The notes under the pieces are model-generated. The model saw only the letters and a program-made list of their open reading frames with translations, had not been told where the DNA came from and did not search any database. A program made the translations under genes and the position numbers. From contig JAWKWX010000002.1 in assembly GCA_041397305.1 (NCBI GenBank), forward strand, positions 62,001 to 126,000: a stretch of DNA of 64,000 nt, read 5' to 3'. Shown in pieces: positions 7,912-16,018 of the stretch (its first letter is position 1; each line of letters starts with the position of its first letter). The DNA is from TMP-24 sp041397305 (GTDB lineage Bacteria > Pseudomonadota > Alphaproteobacteria > Rhodobacterales > Rhodobacteraceae).

Positions 7912-8888
7912 GCGATCACGACACCGCGCGCATTGCGACGGAAGCCGCACGGCTTTGGGACGCGACAGGTGCGCCGAGGCTGATCGTGGCACGCGAGAAT
8001 GTGGTCTACCGGATGGAACTCGCCGGGGGGCGCCGCGCGGCGCTCAGACTGCATCGGGTGGGGTATCAGAGCCGCGAGGCGATCGAGGCGGAGTTGCTGT
8101 GGACCGGCGCCTTGGCTGCACGCGGCTTTCCGACACCGGGACCGGTTACCTTGCCCGGCGGCGGGCTGACGGCCGAGGTCGGCGGGCGAGTGGTCAGCGC
8201 GACCGAATGGATCATGGGGGAACCGGTCGGCCGCGCCGCGCTGCCGCTCGGGGGAACCCGCACCGAATTGGCCGACCTGCATCATCGGATCGGTCGGCTG
8301 ATCGCACGGCTGCACAATCTGACGGACGATCTGGATCTGCCCTCCGCCCTTCCGCGCCCCCGTTGGGACGCGGAGGGCCTGCTGGGCGCCGCGCCGCTCT
8401 GGGGGCCGTTCTGGCAGCATCCGCATCTTGAAGGCGCGGCGGGCGCGCTGCTCGGCCGGGTGCGTGCGAACCTTCGCGACAGGCTGACGAGGGGCGAAGG
8501 ATTCGCCGGTGATTTCGGCCTGGTCCATGCCGATGTCCTGCGCGAGAACCTGCTTGCCGCCGATCGTCGCCTCGCGCTGATCGATTTCGATGACAGTGGC
8601 TACGGCTACCGTATCTATGACCTTGGCACGGCGCTCGTTCAAAGTCTTGAGGAGGACGCGCTGCCCGATCTGGCCGCTGCTTTGCTCGACGGATACAATG
8701 GCGGGCGCACGCGGCCCGCCCCTTTCAGCGGGGACGATCTGAGAATTGGCGTCCTGCTCCGCGCGCTTGCCTCCTGCGGCTGGATCCAGAGCCGGGCCGC
8801 GCCGGACGATCCGCGCCAGAGCCTCTATGTGCAGCGCGCCGTCCGGCTCGCCCGTCTGGTCGAGCGCGGCGCTCCGGGCTGGGCCTGA
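7908..8888 (+). CDS. APH-family small-molecule kinase (homoserine/hydroxylysine-kinase-like)
   Basis: A 326-residue phosphotransferase of the aminoglycoside/choline kinase family. The start is GTG 7908, overlapping the preceding stop by four bases. The catalytic loop is VHADVLRENLL (HxDxxxxN), followed by the metal-binding DFDDSG. FPTPGPV marks the N-lobe. Cytosolic. The family includes homoserine kinase II, hydroxylysine kinase (HYKK) and choline kinases. Coupling to a PHYKPL-like PLP enzyme makes an amino-alcohol substrate plausible. The 160-base gap after it separates this unit from the EPS locus. Confidence 0.83.
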   Translation: MSDHDTARIATEAARLWDATGAPRLIVARENVVYRMELAGGRRAALRLHRVGYQSREAIEAELLWTGALAARGFPTPGPVTLPGGGLTAEVGGRVVSATEWIMGEPVGRAALPLGGTRTELADLHHRIGRLIARLHNLTDDLDLPSALPRPRWDAEGLLGAAPLWGPFWQHPHLEGAAGALLGRVRANLRDRLTRGEGFAGDFGLVHADVLRENLLAADRRLALIDFDDSGYGYRIYDLGTALVQSLEEDALPDLAAALLDGYNGGRTRPAPFSGDDLRIGVLLRALASCGWIQSRAAPDDPRQSLYVQRAVRLARLVERGAPGWA

Positions 8889-9048
8889 CGATTGTTCGCC
8901 AGTACGGGCTGAAGCGTGCCATTTCGGCAAGTCTTTGCACAAAACCGAAAAGGTCTCGCGCGCGCCCGTGATCCCCGCTTGCGATCCGGGCCGAATGCGT
9001 TGAAAACCTTAGGCGACCTCCGATGATACAAAGGCCCCACCCCCGATC

Positions 9049-10461
9049 ATGCTGAAGAAAGCAATCCTGGTGGTGTCGGGCAACGCCTTTGCCTCGATCT
9101 TCCTCCTCTTGCGCAACCTGATCGTTGCGCGGCTGATGAGCCCGGAGAATTACGGCATCGCCTCGACCTACGCGATCTCGATGTCGGTGGTCGAGATGCT
9201 GTCCTACCTCGGCCTCAACCAGCTGATGGTCGTCGACAAGGATGGCGACAATCCGCGTTTCCAGGCGGCGATGCAGGGCTTTCAGGTCTTGCGTGGCACG
9301 TTTTCGGCCATCGTGCTCTTTCTCATCGCCTACCCCTACGCCCAGTTCCTCGGCGTCGAGCGTGTGGCCTGGAGCTATGAGATTCTGGCGCTCATTCCGT
9401 TCATCAATGGCTTTCAGCACTACGATGTGCATCGCGAACGGCGGCACATGAACTTCACGCCGACGGTGCTGGTAAACTCGATCCCGGCCTTCGTCTCGGT
9501 CCTGTCGCTCTGGCCGCTGGCGCTAATGTTCGGTGACTACCGGATCATGCTGTTTGCGCTGTTCGCCCAGGCGATCAGCATGGTGGCGACCACGCACCTG
9601 ACCGCAAAGCGGCCCTATCGGCTGATGCTCGATTTCGGGCTGATGAAACATGCGGCGCGGTTCGGCTGGCCGCTGCTTCTGGACGGCGCGTTGATCTTCG
9701 GCGCCTTCAACGGCGAGCGGCTGATCGTGCTGAGGGAACTTGGCGTCACCCAGTTCGCCTTCTTCTCGATGGCTTTCACCCTGACGCTCACCCCGACCAT
9801 CGTTCTGGCCAATTCGTTCCAGTCGCTCTTCCTGCCGCCCCTGACGGCAGCGCGGGAGGACGGGCCCGCGTTCCAGCGCCTGTCTATTGCCGCAATCGAA
9901 TCCAATCTGGCGGTCGCGGTCCTCTTGATGATGGGTACGGCGATCGTCGGGGGGCCGCTCGCCTATCTGCTTCTGGGGCCGAAATATCTGTCGATCCTCG
10001 GTGTGCTGGTGCCCGTCGCGGCACTGCAAGCCATCCGCATCGCCAAGAACGGCGCGAATATCGTGGCTTTGGCCATCGGCAAGTCCAGCAGCTCGATGTG
10101 GTGCAATCTCATCCGTGTCGCCTCTCTGCCCCTGTCCTGGTGGGTCGCGGTCCGCAGCGGCGATGTCTTCACCATCATCTGGATCGTCTGCGTCGCCGAG
10201 ATTCTGGCTTTCGCGCTTTCGATGGTCCTGGCGAAGAAATGGGCGGGCATACGGCTCAGCCCGTTGATCCTTCCGGTGGGCCTGAGTGCCGCTCTGACCG
10301 CATTTGCCGTCTATGACTGCTTTGCCCATCCGCCGGTGAAGTCTATGCTGGAGCATCTGCACTGGGGGCTTCTGGTGACCTTCGCGCTTGGCCTTGTTTC
10401 ACTTCTGACCATGACGGGGCTGCGGCATTTCGCGGTCGAATGGTGGCGGGGGCGTCGGTGA
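9049..10461 (+). CDS. polysaccharide flippase (Wzx/MVF-MATE superfamily)
   Basis: A 470-residue polytopic membrane protein with about 12 hydrophobic segments, starting LKKAILVVSGNAFASIFLLLRNLIVARLMS (quoted parts: NAFASIFLLLRN, NLIVARLMSPENYG). The ENYG segment after helix 1 is typical of Wzx/RfbX-type oligosaccharide flippases. It would move lipid-linked repeat units from cytosol to periplasm. It opens the EPS locus and is followed by glycosyltransferases. The ATG is not preceded by an obvious Shine-Dalgarno. Subfamily and substrate cannot be read from sequence alone. Confidence 0.85.
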   Translation: MLKKAILVVSGNAFASIFLLLRNLIVARLMSPENYGIASTYAISMSVVEMLSYLGLNQLMVVDKDGDNPRFQAAMQGFQVLRGTFSAIVLFLIAYPYAQFLGVERVAWSYEILALIPFINGFQHYDVHRERRHMNFTPTVLVNSIPAFVSVLSLWPLALMFGDYRIMLFALFAQAISMVATTHLTAKRPYRLMLDFGLMKHAARFGWPLLLDGALIFGAFNGERLIVLRELGVTQFAFFSMAFTLTLTPTIVLANSFQSLFLPPLTAAREDGPAFQRLSIAAIESNLAVAVLLMMGTAIVGGPLAYLLLGPKYLSILGVLVPVAALQAIRIAKNGANIVALAIGKSSSSMWCNLIRVASLPLSWWVAVRSGDVFTIIWIVCVAEILAFALSMVLAKKWAGIRLSPLILPVGLSAALTAFAVYDCFAHPPVKSMLEHLHWGLLVTFALGLVSLLTMTGLRHFAVEWWRGRR

Positions 10462-11489
10462 GCCTGTCCGAGGACCAGAACCGGCAGGAGGCCCCGACGA
10501 TCGGCGTGGTGATCGTCACCTTCAACGCGGCCGATGTGATCGGCGAATGTCTCACAAGCCTGATGATGCAGGCGGGCGGGCGGCCGCACATCGTCGTCGT
10601 CGACAACAGCTCGACCGACGGCACGGTCGCGGCGATCCGCGACTGGGCGGCGGCGCCGGGGCGGCCCGGCCTAAGCGAACTGCACTGGCCGGGGGCCACG
10701 GATGAGGTGGAGGGCGTCTGCCTGATCCATTCCGGCGCCAACCGGGGGTTCGCGGGCGGGGTGAATATCGGGCTCGCCCATCTCGCTGCGCGGCCCGGGA
10801 TTGGGCATTTCTGGATCCTCAACCCCGATGCCTTCGCCGATCCCGGCGCAACGGGTGCGATCCTCGCCGCTGCCGCGCGCTGGCCGGACTACGGCATGAT
10901 GGGCGGGCGGGTGCAATATGCCGAGCCGCCCTGCAACATCCAGATCGACGGCGGCACGATCAACCGCTGGACCGGCGTCACCGGAAATATCAACCTCGGC
11001 CGCCCGGCAAGCGCGCCGCAGCCGGAGGCGCGGGAGGTGGATTTCGTGACCGGCGCCAATCTCGTGGTGTCGCGGCGCTTCTACGAGACGGTCGGGCCGA
11101 TGCGGGAGGATTACTTCCTCTATTACGAAGAGGTGGACTGGGCGCTGCGGCGTGGCGACCTGGCGCTGGTTGTGGCGCCAGGCTTTCTGGTTCACCATCA
11201 TGCGGGAACCGCAATCGGATCGCCGACGCTGAACCGCCTCGCCTCGCCCTTCTCGATCTGGTTCAAGTACCGGGGACGGATGAAGTTCGTGCGGCGCTTC
11301 CTGCCTGTGTCCTGGCCGGTGGCGATGGCGCATGCGACGGCGAAGGCCTTGCAGCTGCTTCTGAAAGGCGCATGGCCGCAGGCACTGACCATCCTCGCGG
11401 CAGTCTACGGGCTGCCTGCACCCCGCATGGTGCGCGACCGGCTGTCGCCCGACGCGCAGGAGATCGCCTTTGGCAAGCACGGGCGCTAG
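10440..11489 (+). CDS. glycosyltransferase family 2 (rhamnosyltransferase-like)
   Basis: Inverting GT-A glycosyltransferase, 349 residues. Visible are TIGVVIVTFNAADVIGECL at the N terminus, VVVDNSSTDGT (nucleotide binding), NRGFAGGVNIG and WILNPDAFADP (the DxD-equivalent region), and YYEEVDWALR near the catalytic base. These match the WbbL/rhamnosyltransferase-like GT2 group. Two starts are possible: ATG 10440, overlapping the flippase by 22 bases, or GTG 10458, overlapping its stop as GTGA. Cytosolic face of the inner membrane, adding a sugar to the lipid-linked unit. Confidence 0.88.
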   Translation: MVAGASVSLSEDQNRQEAPTIGVVIVTFNAADVIGECLTSLMMQAGGRPHIVVVDNSSTDGTVAAIRDWAAAPGRPGLSELHWPGATDEVEGVCLIHSGANRGFAGGVNIGLAHLAARPGIGHFWILNPDAFADPGATGAILAAAARWPDYGMMGGRVQYAEPPCNIQIDGGTINRWTGVTGNINLGRPASAPQPEAREVDFVTGANLVVSRRFYETVGPMREDYFLYYEEVDWALRRGDLALVVAPGFLVHHHAGTAIGSPTLNRLASPFSIWFKYRGRMKFVRRFLPVSWPVAMAHATAKALQLLLKGAWPQALTILAAVYGLPAPRMVRDRLSPDAQEIAFGKHGR

Positions 11490-12393
11490 GGGCGGCCTGT
11501 TCGCCTTGCTCGCGACGGCCGCAGCGGCTGGCGCCGCCGGGGCCGATGCCCCCGTGGGCGCGCGCCTGCTCGGGTCTGTCAACTGGGAGGATCAATCGCC
11601 CGAATTCGGCGGCCTGTCGGGATTTGCCTACACGGACCCGGGGCGGGCCTTTTACGCCGTCAGCGATCACGGCGTGCTGGTCAGCGGCCGGATCCTGCGC
11701 GACGCGGCAGGCGTGATCTCTGGCGTCGAGGCGACTTCCGCGGCGCGCTTCATCGACAACAAGGGCAAGCCTGCCCGCGGCTTTCAGGGCGACGCCGAAG
11801 CGGTAAGGGTGGAGCCGGACGGCGCAATCCTCGTGGCTTTCGAAAGCTATGCGCGTGTCGCACGCTTCCGCCCGCCCGCGATGCAGCCCGAGCCCTTGCA
11901 GGACTGGGACCGGTTTCGGGCGATCTGGGGCAATGTGGGAATGGAATCGCTCGCCCGTAGTGACGATGGCCGGGTGATGACAATTCTGGAAGCGCCCACC
12001 GCCGACGGCTATGCGACGTTCCTCCATCGCGGCGGGCGAACCTGGGTGGCTGGTCCGAACCTCGCCACCGACGGCAATTTCGATGCTGTGGATGCCGACT
12101 ATGGCCCCGATGGAAGGCTCTATGTGCTGGAGCGGGCCTATTCGATCCTGTCGGGCTATCAGGCCCGCATTTCCGCCTATCCGGCGGAGGGCGAGCGGTT
12201 CGGGGTCCCCGAGGTGCTGCTGCAGACCGAGGCGGGCGCCTTCGGTGATTTCGAAGGCATGGATGTCTGGCGCGATCCGGCGGGGCGAACGGTCGCCACG
12301 CTGATTTCAGACAACAATTTCGTCTCTTTGATCCCGACCGTCATCGCGGAGTTCGAATTGCCTGTCGAGGCTTTGCGGAGGCTGCGCCCTTGA
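11470..12393 (+). CDS. secreted esterase-like phytase-family protein
   Basis: A 307-residue protein with a signal peptide (hydrophobic stretch FALLATAAAAGAAG, likely cleavage near ADA) followed by one phytase-like/esterase-like domain. GGLSGFAYTDPGRAFYAVSDHG, GDAEAVRV and YGPDGRLYVLERAY (quoted as GPDGRLYVLERAY) are features of that family, which forms a beta-propeller in the periplasm. The start appears to be TTG 11470, inside the end of the glycosyltransferase gene; no ATG precedes the signal peptide. Its role in the EPS locus is not evident. Family members are poorly characterised, so no substrate is assigned. Confidence 0.75.
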   Translation: MASTGARGGLFALLATAAAAGAAGADAPVGARLLGSVNWEDQSPEFGGLSGFAYTDPGRAFYAVSDHGVLVSGRILRDAAGVISGVEATSAARFIDNKGKPARGFQGDAEAVRVEPDGAILVAFESYARVARFRPPAMQPEPLQDWDRFRAIWGNVGMESLARSDDGRVMTILEAPTADGYATFLHRGGRTWVAGPNLATDGNFDAVDADYGPDGRLYVLERAYSILSGYQARISAYPAEGERFGVPEVLLQTEAGAFGDFEGMDVWRDPAGRTVATLISDNNFVSLIPTVIAEFELPVEALRRLRP

Positions 12394-12430
12394 GTTACTG
12401 CGTTGGACGAGTGAAACCGGAGCCCTCGAG

Positions 12431-13639
12431 ATGACTTCACCGAACGGGCGGCGCATCCTGATCGTCGTCGAAAACCTGCCCGTGCCGCTTGATCGCCGCG
12501 TCTGGCTGGAAGCCACGACACTGAAGGCGGCGGGCTATGAGGTCAGCGTGATCTGCCCCACCGGGCGCGGCTGGGACAAGCATTACGAGGAAATCGAAGG
12601 CATCCATATCTACCGCCACCCTGAGCCGGTCGAGGCCCATTCCGGTGCCGCGGCCTATGCGCGGGAATATCTGCATTCGCTGATCCACTGGTTCCGGCTT
12701 GCCCGCACGGTTCGGCGCGAACGCGGGTTCGACGTGATCCAGGGCTGCAACCCGCCCGATCTGATCTTCCTGCTTGCCCTGTGGTACCGGATGCGCGGCG
12801 TGCGTTACCTTTTCGACCATCACGATGTCTGCCCGGAGCTGTTCGAAGCCAAGTTCGGCCGGAAGGGGCTTCTATACAAGATCATGCTGATCTGGGAGCG
12901 GATGACATTCCGGACCGCCTCCGTCTCGATCGCCACCAACGAAAGCTTCCGCGCAATCGCGCTTGGGCGGGGCCGGATGGCGGCGGAGGATGTGTTCGTC
13001 GTCCGCTCGGCCCCGAAGATCGAGAAGTTCGACATCCGCCCCGCCGACCCCGCGATGCGCAAGGGGGCGGGCACGGTGCTGGGATATGTGGGGGTGATCG
13101 GCCAGCAGGAGGGGATGGACCTTCTGGTGGCAGCGGCAGATCATCTGATCCGGGCGATGGGACGCGCGGATGTGCATTTCCTGATCGTCGGCTTCGGGCC
13201 GGAACTGCCCAACGTCGAGGCCGATGTGGCGGCGCGCGGCCTGTCGGATCATTTCACCTTCACCGGGCCGCTCTATGGCGACGATCTCTTGCGGGCGCTG
13301 AATTCCTGCGACATCGGCGTCAGCCCCGATCCCAAGAATGCGATGAACGACATCTCCACCATGAACAAGGTCATGGAATACATGACGCTTGAGAAACCCG
13401 TGGTGCAGTTCGACCTGAAAGAGGGACGCGCGTCCGCGGGCGAGGCGTCGGTCTATGCCCGCGCGAACGATCCCGCCGATTTCGCCGCGAAGATCGCCGA
13501 ACTGATGGACGCGCCCGAGCGGCGGCGCGAAATGGGACGGATCGGGCGGGAAAGGGTGTTGCGCGAACTGAGCTGGGCCCATTCCGCGCCGAAACTGCTG
13601 GCCGCCTATGACCGGATCTTTGCCAAGCTCGGGCGCTGA
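12431..13639 (+). CDS. glycosyltransferase family 4
   Basis: A 402-residue GT-B retaining glycosyltransferase. The N-terminal domain has ILIVVENLPVPLDRRVWLEA, a form common in WbuB/PelF-like GT4 proteins. The C-terminal domain has GYVGVIGQQEGMDLLV, VGFGPELPNVE and the donor-binding MNKVMEYMTLEKPVVQFDL (E-x7-E type region). It has no signal peptide and acts at the cytosolic face. The ATG at 12431 has only a weak Shine-Dalgarno. The 3' end overlaps the end of the convergent rhomboid gene by 34 bases. Confidence 0.9.
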   Translation: MTSPNGRRILIVVENLPVPLDRRVWLEATTLKAAGYEVSVICPTGRGWDKHYEEIEGIHIYRHPEPVEAHSGAAAYAREYLHSLIHWFRLARTVRRERGFDVIQGCNPPDLIFLLALWYRMRGVRYLFDHHDVCPELFEAKFGRKGLLYKIMLIWERMTFRTASVSIATNESFRAIALGRGRMAAEDVFVVRSAPKIEKFDIRPADPAMRKGAGTVLGYVGVIGQQEGMDLLVAAADHLIRAMGRADVHFLIVGFGPELPNVEADVAARGLSDHFTFTGPLYGDDLLRALNSCDIGVSPDPKNAMNDISTMNKVMEYMTLEKPVVQFDLKEGRASAGEASVYARANDPADFAAKIAELMDAPERRREMGRIGRERVLRELSWAHSAPKLLAAYDRIFAKLGR

Positions 13640-14277
13640 GGCGGCACCGTCCAGGCGAAGAAAAGCCCGCCGAGGAGGCCCCCAAGATGGGTCTGCCAGG
13701 CTATGGTCTCCGGGATCGCCAGCATGAGCGCGCCGTTCAGAAGAACCAGCAGCGCAATTTGCTGCCCCACCCAGCGCAGCGCGCGGCGCCGGTCGGGGAA
13801 GAGGCGGAAGCGCCATCCGAGGACAAGCGCGTAAAGACCGAACAGCGCGCCCGAGGCGCCGACCATCGGCTGGCCGTCCCTTTGCAGGATCGCATAGCCG
13901 AGCCCTCCGGCAACGGCGAGGGCTAGGTAGACGGCGAGAAAGCGCCATGGCCCAAGCCGCGCGGCAGGCCAGCGGCCGAGCGGAAAAAGCGCCAGCATGT
14001 TCATCAGAAGATGCATCGGGTTGGCATGCAGGAAGGCGTAGCTGAGATACATCAGCGCGGTCTGACCGGGATAGGCCGCCCATTGCGGCGGCGTTGGCCA
14101 GAAGGCGAGCCGGTCGGCGAGGATCAGGCGCAGGTGGCGTACGGGCAGGAGGCCGAAGTCCGACGCGCTCGACGCCAGCTCCGGCAAGAGGCAGAAGATG
14201 AGGATCAGCCAAAGGACGCCCTGACCCGGCCTGCCGTGTGGCCTGCTGTCCTGCCCGGTCACCGGAACCCGGACCAA
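13606..14277 (-). CDS. rhomboid family intramembrane serine protease
   Basis: A 223-residue polytopic protein with six or so membrane helices. The rhomboid catalytic pair is visible: Ser in GASGALFG and His in WQTHLGGLLGG, plus the HANPMHLLMNMLALFPLG segment on helix 2 with the conserved HxxxN. It cuts membrane-spanning segments of other proteins. The frame begins with TTG at 14277, two bases past the XrtD stop; GTG 14262 is an alternative. The immediate coupling to exosortase XrtD is notable because both act on C-terminal membrane anchors. The 3' end overlaps the convergent GT4 gene. Confidence 0.88.
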   Translation of the reverse strand: MVRVPVTGQDSRPHGRPGQGVLWLILIFCLLPELASSASDFGLLPVRHLRLILADRLAFWPTPPQWAAYPGQTALMYLSYAFLHANPMHLLMNMLALFPLGRWPAARLGPWRFLAVYLALAVAGGLGYAILQRDGQPMVGASGALFGLYALVLGWRFRLFPDRRRALRWVGQQIALLVLLNGALMLAIPETIAWQTHLGGLLGGLFFAWTVPPQRPSLAKIRS

Positions 14278-14278
14278 A

Positions 14279-15886
14279 TCAGAACGGCACGTACTTGGGC
14301 AGAGGCTTCAAACTCTCGGCCATGAAGCGCAGGAGGCGCGCCTCGGCGTCCGCCTCTGTCTCGCCCGGATTGATCGGCGTGACATAACGCACCAGCGCGC
14401 CATCGGTGCGGCCCTTGGCGAGACTGTCATAAAGAACGTTCAGCTTGGCGCGGAAATCATTGGTCTCACGCTCGCCGCGCCCCTCGAACCAGTAGTAGAC
14501 CAGTTGCCGCATCAGCCCCTTCTGGATGATCGCGCGGTTGGCGGCGAAGGTGCCATAGCCCGCTGCGCTCATGTCGACCGGCACGGATTGCAGGCTGAAA
14601 ACTTCCCACCCACCGGAGGGCAGGCAGACCTCGGGCGAATGGATACCCTGCCCTTCGGTCTGCTTGCGGTAGTAGGCGACGAAAAACGCCACCACATCCT
14701 TTTCCGACGGCGCCTTGTAGACACTGTTCACGTAATCGTCGGCCGCCAGCACCTTTTCGATTTCCGGCTCAAGCCGCTGGCTGTAGCCCGACCAGCCCGC
14801 GATCTCGCGCGGATAGAGCGAAAGGTTGGTTCGGGCCGGCTCGATCATCGTCTTGGCGGGCGCATAGTGCCAGGCAGCGGAAACCGCGCCGGTAATCATC
14901 ACCGCGCCCAGAAGGAACAGCGTGGGGCGAAGCGTCAGCACCCGGGCAAGGATGCGGCCGAACCCTTCGAAATCCAGGTCGATCGCCTCTGCCAATGGTT
15001 TCGGATTGGGCGTCAGCCGCTGCAGCGCGATGGCCATCGCGAAGAGGATGAACACGCAAAGAAGAAAAACCACCCAGCCTTCGAAGAAATGCAGGAAGCC
15101 CTCGGCCTGTTCGATCCCATAGCGGTCGACGAGGATGCCGATCACGCCGATCCGGAAGGAGTTCATCAGGACGGTGATCGGTGCGGCCGACAGCAGAAGC
15201 ACGATCTTGTGCCAGAACGGCCCGCGATAGAGGATCGAGAAGAGATAGGAGAAGCTGAGGATCGGGAAGAGGTAGCGCAGGCCGGAACAGGCCTCGGCCA
15301 CCTGGAGCTTGTAGACCCCGAGGTCGATCACATTGCCTTCCAGATAGACGGCGACGCCTGCGAGGCTGACAAACCAGACACCGATCGCCGAGGATATCCA
15401 TTGCAGGAAGATCGTGAGCTTCCAGTAGAGGATCTGCGGCAGCGGCAACATGAAGACCAGATGGAAGACCGGCAACTGATGGCGCCGCCCGCGCCGCCAG
15501 CCGAAGACCGACAGGACCACGCCCGAAACCCAGAAGATGAAGGCATAGGTCACGATATCGGGCACGCGCATGAAATTGCCCAGAAGCGCCAAAAGAAGTG
15601 CCGCCGCCATGACCGCAAGCCCCGGCCAGCCGTCGCGCGCCTGCGCCACCGGCCAGGGCTCGCGCCGCATCTCGCGCAGGAACAGATAGAGCGAGATCAG
15701 CGGAATGAGCGGGCCGTGGCTGTATTCGGCGGTCGACCAGGCGGCCGCAAGCGACGCGAAACCGATCCAGAAAATCGGCAATGCCGCAGCGAGCAGAAGC
15801 AGGAACAGGCCGAAGCCCGCAGGGTGCACGGCAAGTGGCAAGGCACGTTCCCGCGCCATATCTGGTGTTTGCGAACTTTCCGTCAT
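14279..15886 (-). CDS. xrtD: exosortase XrtD with fused EpsI domain (VPLPA-CTERM specific)
   Basis: Inner-membrane cysteine protease/transpeptidase that recognises and cleaves C-terminal sorting signals during EPS-linked surface display. The 535 residues have about eight N-terminal helices carrying the exosortase triad: Cys in VAEACSGLRYLFP, Arg in LMNSFRIGVIGI and His in AEGFLHFFEGW. An EpsI (DUF3485) domain of about 200 residues follows (WSGYSQRLEPEIEKVL, SPEVCLPSGGWEV). This fusion is the XrtD architecture of Rhodobacterales. I chose ATG 15886 over the upstream TTG. A matching substrate (VPVPA C terminus) is encoded at 25275-25931. Minus-strand block shared with the rhomboid, barrel and OPX genes. 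Confidence 0.92.
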   Translation of the reverse strand: MTESSQTPDMARERALPLAVHPAGFGLFLLLLAAALPIFWIGFASLAAAWSTAEYSHGPLIPLISLYLFLREMRREPWPVAQARDGWPGLAVMAAALLLALLGNFMRVPDIVTYAFIFWVSGVVLSVFGWRRGRRHQLPVFHLVFMLPLPQILYWKLTIFLQWISSAIGVWFVSLAGVAVYLEGNVIDLGVYKLQVAEACSGLRYLFPILSFSYLFSILYRGPFWHKIVLLLSAAPITVLMNSFRIGVIGILVDRYGIEQAEGFLHFFEGWVVFLLCVFILFAMAIALQRLTPNPKPLAEAIDLDFEGFGRILARVLTLRPTLFLLGAVMITGAVSAAWHYAPAKTMIEPARTNLSLYPREIAGWSGYSQRLEPEIEKVLAADDYVNSVYKAPSEKDVVAFFVAYYRKQTEGQGIHSPEVCLPSGGWEVFSLQSVPVDMSAAGYGTFAANRAIIQKGLMRQLVYYWFEGRGERETNDFRAKLNVLYDSLAKGRTDGALVRYVTPINPGETEADAEARLLRFMAESLKPLPKYVPF

Positions 15887-16018
15887 CGCGATCCGCTCAA
15901 AGACCTGAAGATCATAGGGCAAGCGCTGCCCGATGGGGATTCAAATCGGCACGCAGTGGCATAGCGTCATGTTCAGTTCGGCACGCCTCAACAATGGGAT
16001 GCTGCCGCTGCCGTCGTT

